DNA from: an uncultured Alistipes sp.
GTDB lineage: Bacteria > Bacteroidota > Bacteroidia > Bacteroidales > Rikenellaceae
DNA length: 64,000 bases
Reading direction: 5' to 3'
Assembly: GCA_900539755.1 (NCBI GenBank)
Contig: UQDC01000012.1
Coordinates: 1-64,000 of the forward strand
Numbering within the stretch: the stretch's first letter is position 1; the number at the start of each line of letters is the position of its first letter. Both the position numbers and the translations under genes were made by a program. This document shows, in pieces, positions 63,386-64,000 of the stretch. Below the pieces are notes generated by a model that searched no databases, had not been told where the DNA came from, and saw nothing but the letters and a program-made list of their open reading frames with translations.

Positions 63386-63928
63386 TTATTTTTTTCGGAA
63401 CTTTAGCCATACGTCAACGCTCAATTTCATGTAATGTACCGTTCTCAAGCCACCCATTGGGGTGACAACATTGTTTTCTGTATGGTGGAACGCAAATCCA
63501 CATTTCTCCAATACGCGACATGAGTTCCTATTTCCGTCAAAATAGCCACCCCAGACATTCTGTATATTCAATTCTTCAAAACAGCGTACCAAGATACGGG
63601 TCATGGCTTCAGGGATTAATCCTTGACCCCAATATGGTACACCTAACCAATATCCGATTTCTGCATCATTGTTTCCCATTTGAGTGCTATGCAAATGTTC
63701 GTGGAGTAAAATGTTGATACATCCAACAGGTTCGCTAGTTTGTTTTAATACCACTGCATAGGTTTCAGGCGCAGAGAATATGGTACGAATGACCTCGCGA
63801 CTATTTTCGACAGAAGTATGCGGCGGCCACCCTGCAATAGGACCTACAGCAGGATCTTGGGCATATTTGTATAGAGACGATGCATCATCAAGAGACCAGG
63901 GTCTAAGTATTAATCTTTTTGTCTCCAT
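63386..63928 (-). CDS. GNAT-family N-acetyltransferase (RimJ/RimL-like)
   Basis: Start taken at 63926-63928 (METKRLILRPWSLDDAS), the usual opening; upstream in-frame ATGs add 7 residues. The acetyl-CoA-binding segment is GYWLGVPYWGQGLIPEAM (RxxGxG-like), and the C-terminal NRNSCRVLEKCGF is typical of the RimJ/RimL group. 180 residues. Substrate unknown: ribosomal protein N-termini, or small molecules and antibiotics as in relatives. Confidence 0.9.
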   Translation of the reverse strand: METKRLILRPWSLDDASSLYKYAQDPAVGPIAGWPPHTSVENSREVIRTIFSAPETYAVVLKQTSEPVGCINILLHEHLHSTQMGNNDAEIGYWLGVPYWGQGLIPEAMTRILVRCFEELNIQNVWGGYFDGNRNSCRVLEKCGFAFHHTENNVVTPMGGLRTVHYMKLSVDVWLKFRKK

Positions 63929-64000
63929 GAACATATTTAAATCTAACATGTTGCATATTTCAGATCACGTAACATGTGGTATGTGTAATGATTTTTCATA

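Overview
The window reads as chromosomal core of a Bacteroidales (Bacteroidota) bacterium. The support is consistent: several -7 elements matching TAnnTTTG with an upstream TTTG (the Bacteroidota sigma-70 type), weak Shine-Dalgarno sequences, and typical families such as DUF5683, DUF4251, DUF4294, DUF4919, OstA-like protein, type III glutamine synthetase and PPi-dependent phosphofructokinase. Base composition is roughly 40-45% G+C by eye. I cannot fix the family or genus. Only the first ~0.75 kb, which is visibly richer in G+C, looks foreign.

Layout. 1-733 is the start of a mobile-element-type DNA-binding protein running off the left edge, next to the 3' end of mnmE. 1004-7025 is a leftward operon: parA, parB, DUF5683, LysM lytic transglycosylase, mnmE. 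After a 688-bp gene-free stretch come a secreted GH78-like enzyme, two tandem thioredoxin-fold paralogs, an ornithine carbamoyltransferase, a CPBP protease, an envelope-assembly group (two SurA-like proteins and an OstA-like protein) and a second GH78-like enzyme. 21-32 kb holds DUF4294, a flavodiiron protein, pfp, ligA, dapA, galM, DUF4919, lemA and a TPM protein; a clostripain-like lipoprotein follows.

33.9-36.2 kb is a compact corrinoid methyl-transfer cassette: a cobalamin-binding protein, a stand-alone MetH-activation-domain protein and a UroD-fold methyltransferase with zinc ligands. Then come glutamine synthetase III, an orphan Wzz protein, DUF3575, purT, two small membrane proteins, two DUF4251 paralogs, YqeY, a MATE exporter, guaA and pheT. 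51.3-54.7 kb joins lysine-pathway genes (lysC, lysA) to a divergent ACT-domain protein. The right end has a UbiA prenyltransferase, lepA, tRNA-Gly(CCC), a 650-bp gene-free region with strong inverted repeats, a Dph6-like ATPase, a PHP phosphatase, MscS, YgbA, a transaldolase-family aldolase, a DJ-1 protein and an acetyltransferase.

How the genes work together: lysC, dapA and lysA supply diaminopimelate/lysine; the transglycosylase, SurA-like and OstA-like proteins serve the envelope; the flavodiiron protein and YgbA point to O2/NO defence in an anaerobe. The best candidate for something under-described is the corrinoid cassette, whose methyl donor and acceptor cannot be read from the sequence. 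I see no CRISPR array, rRNA operon, insertion sequence, prophage or SusC/SusD locus.
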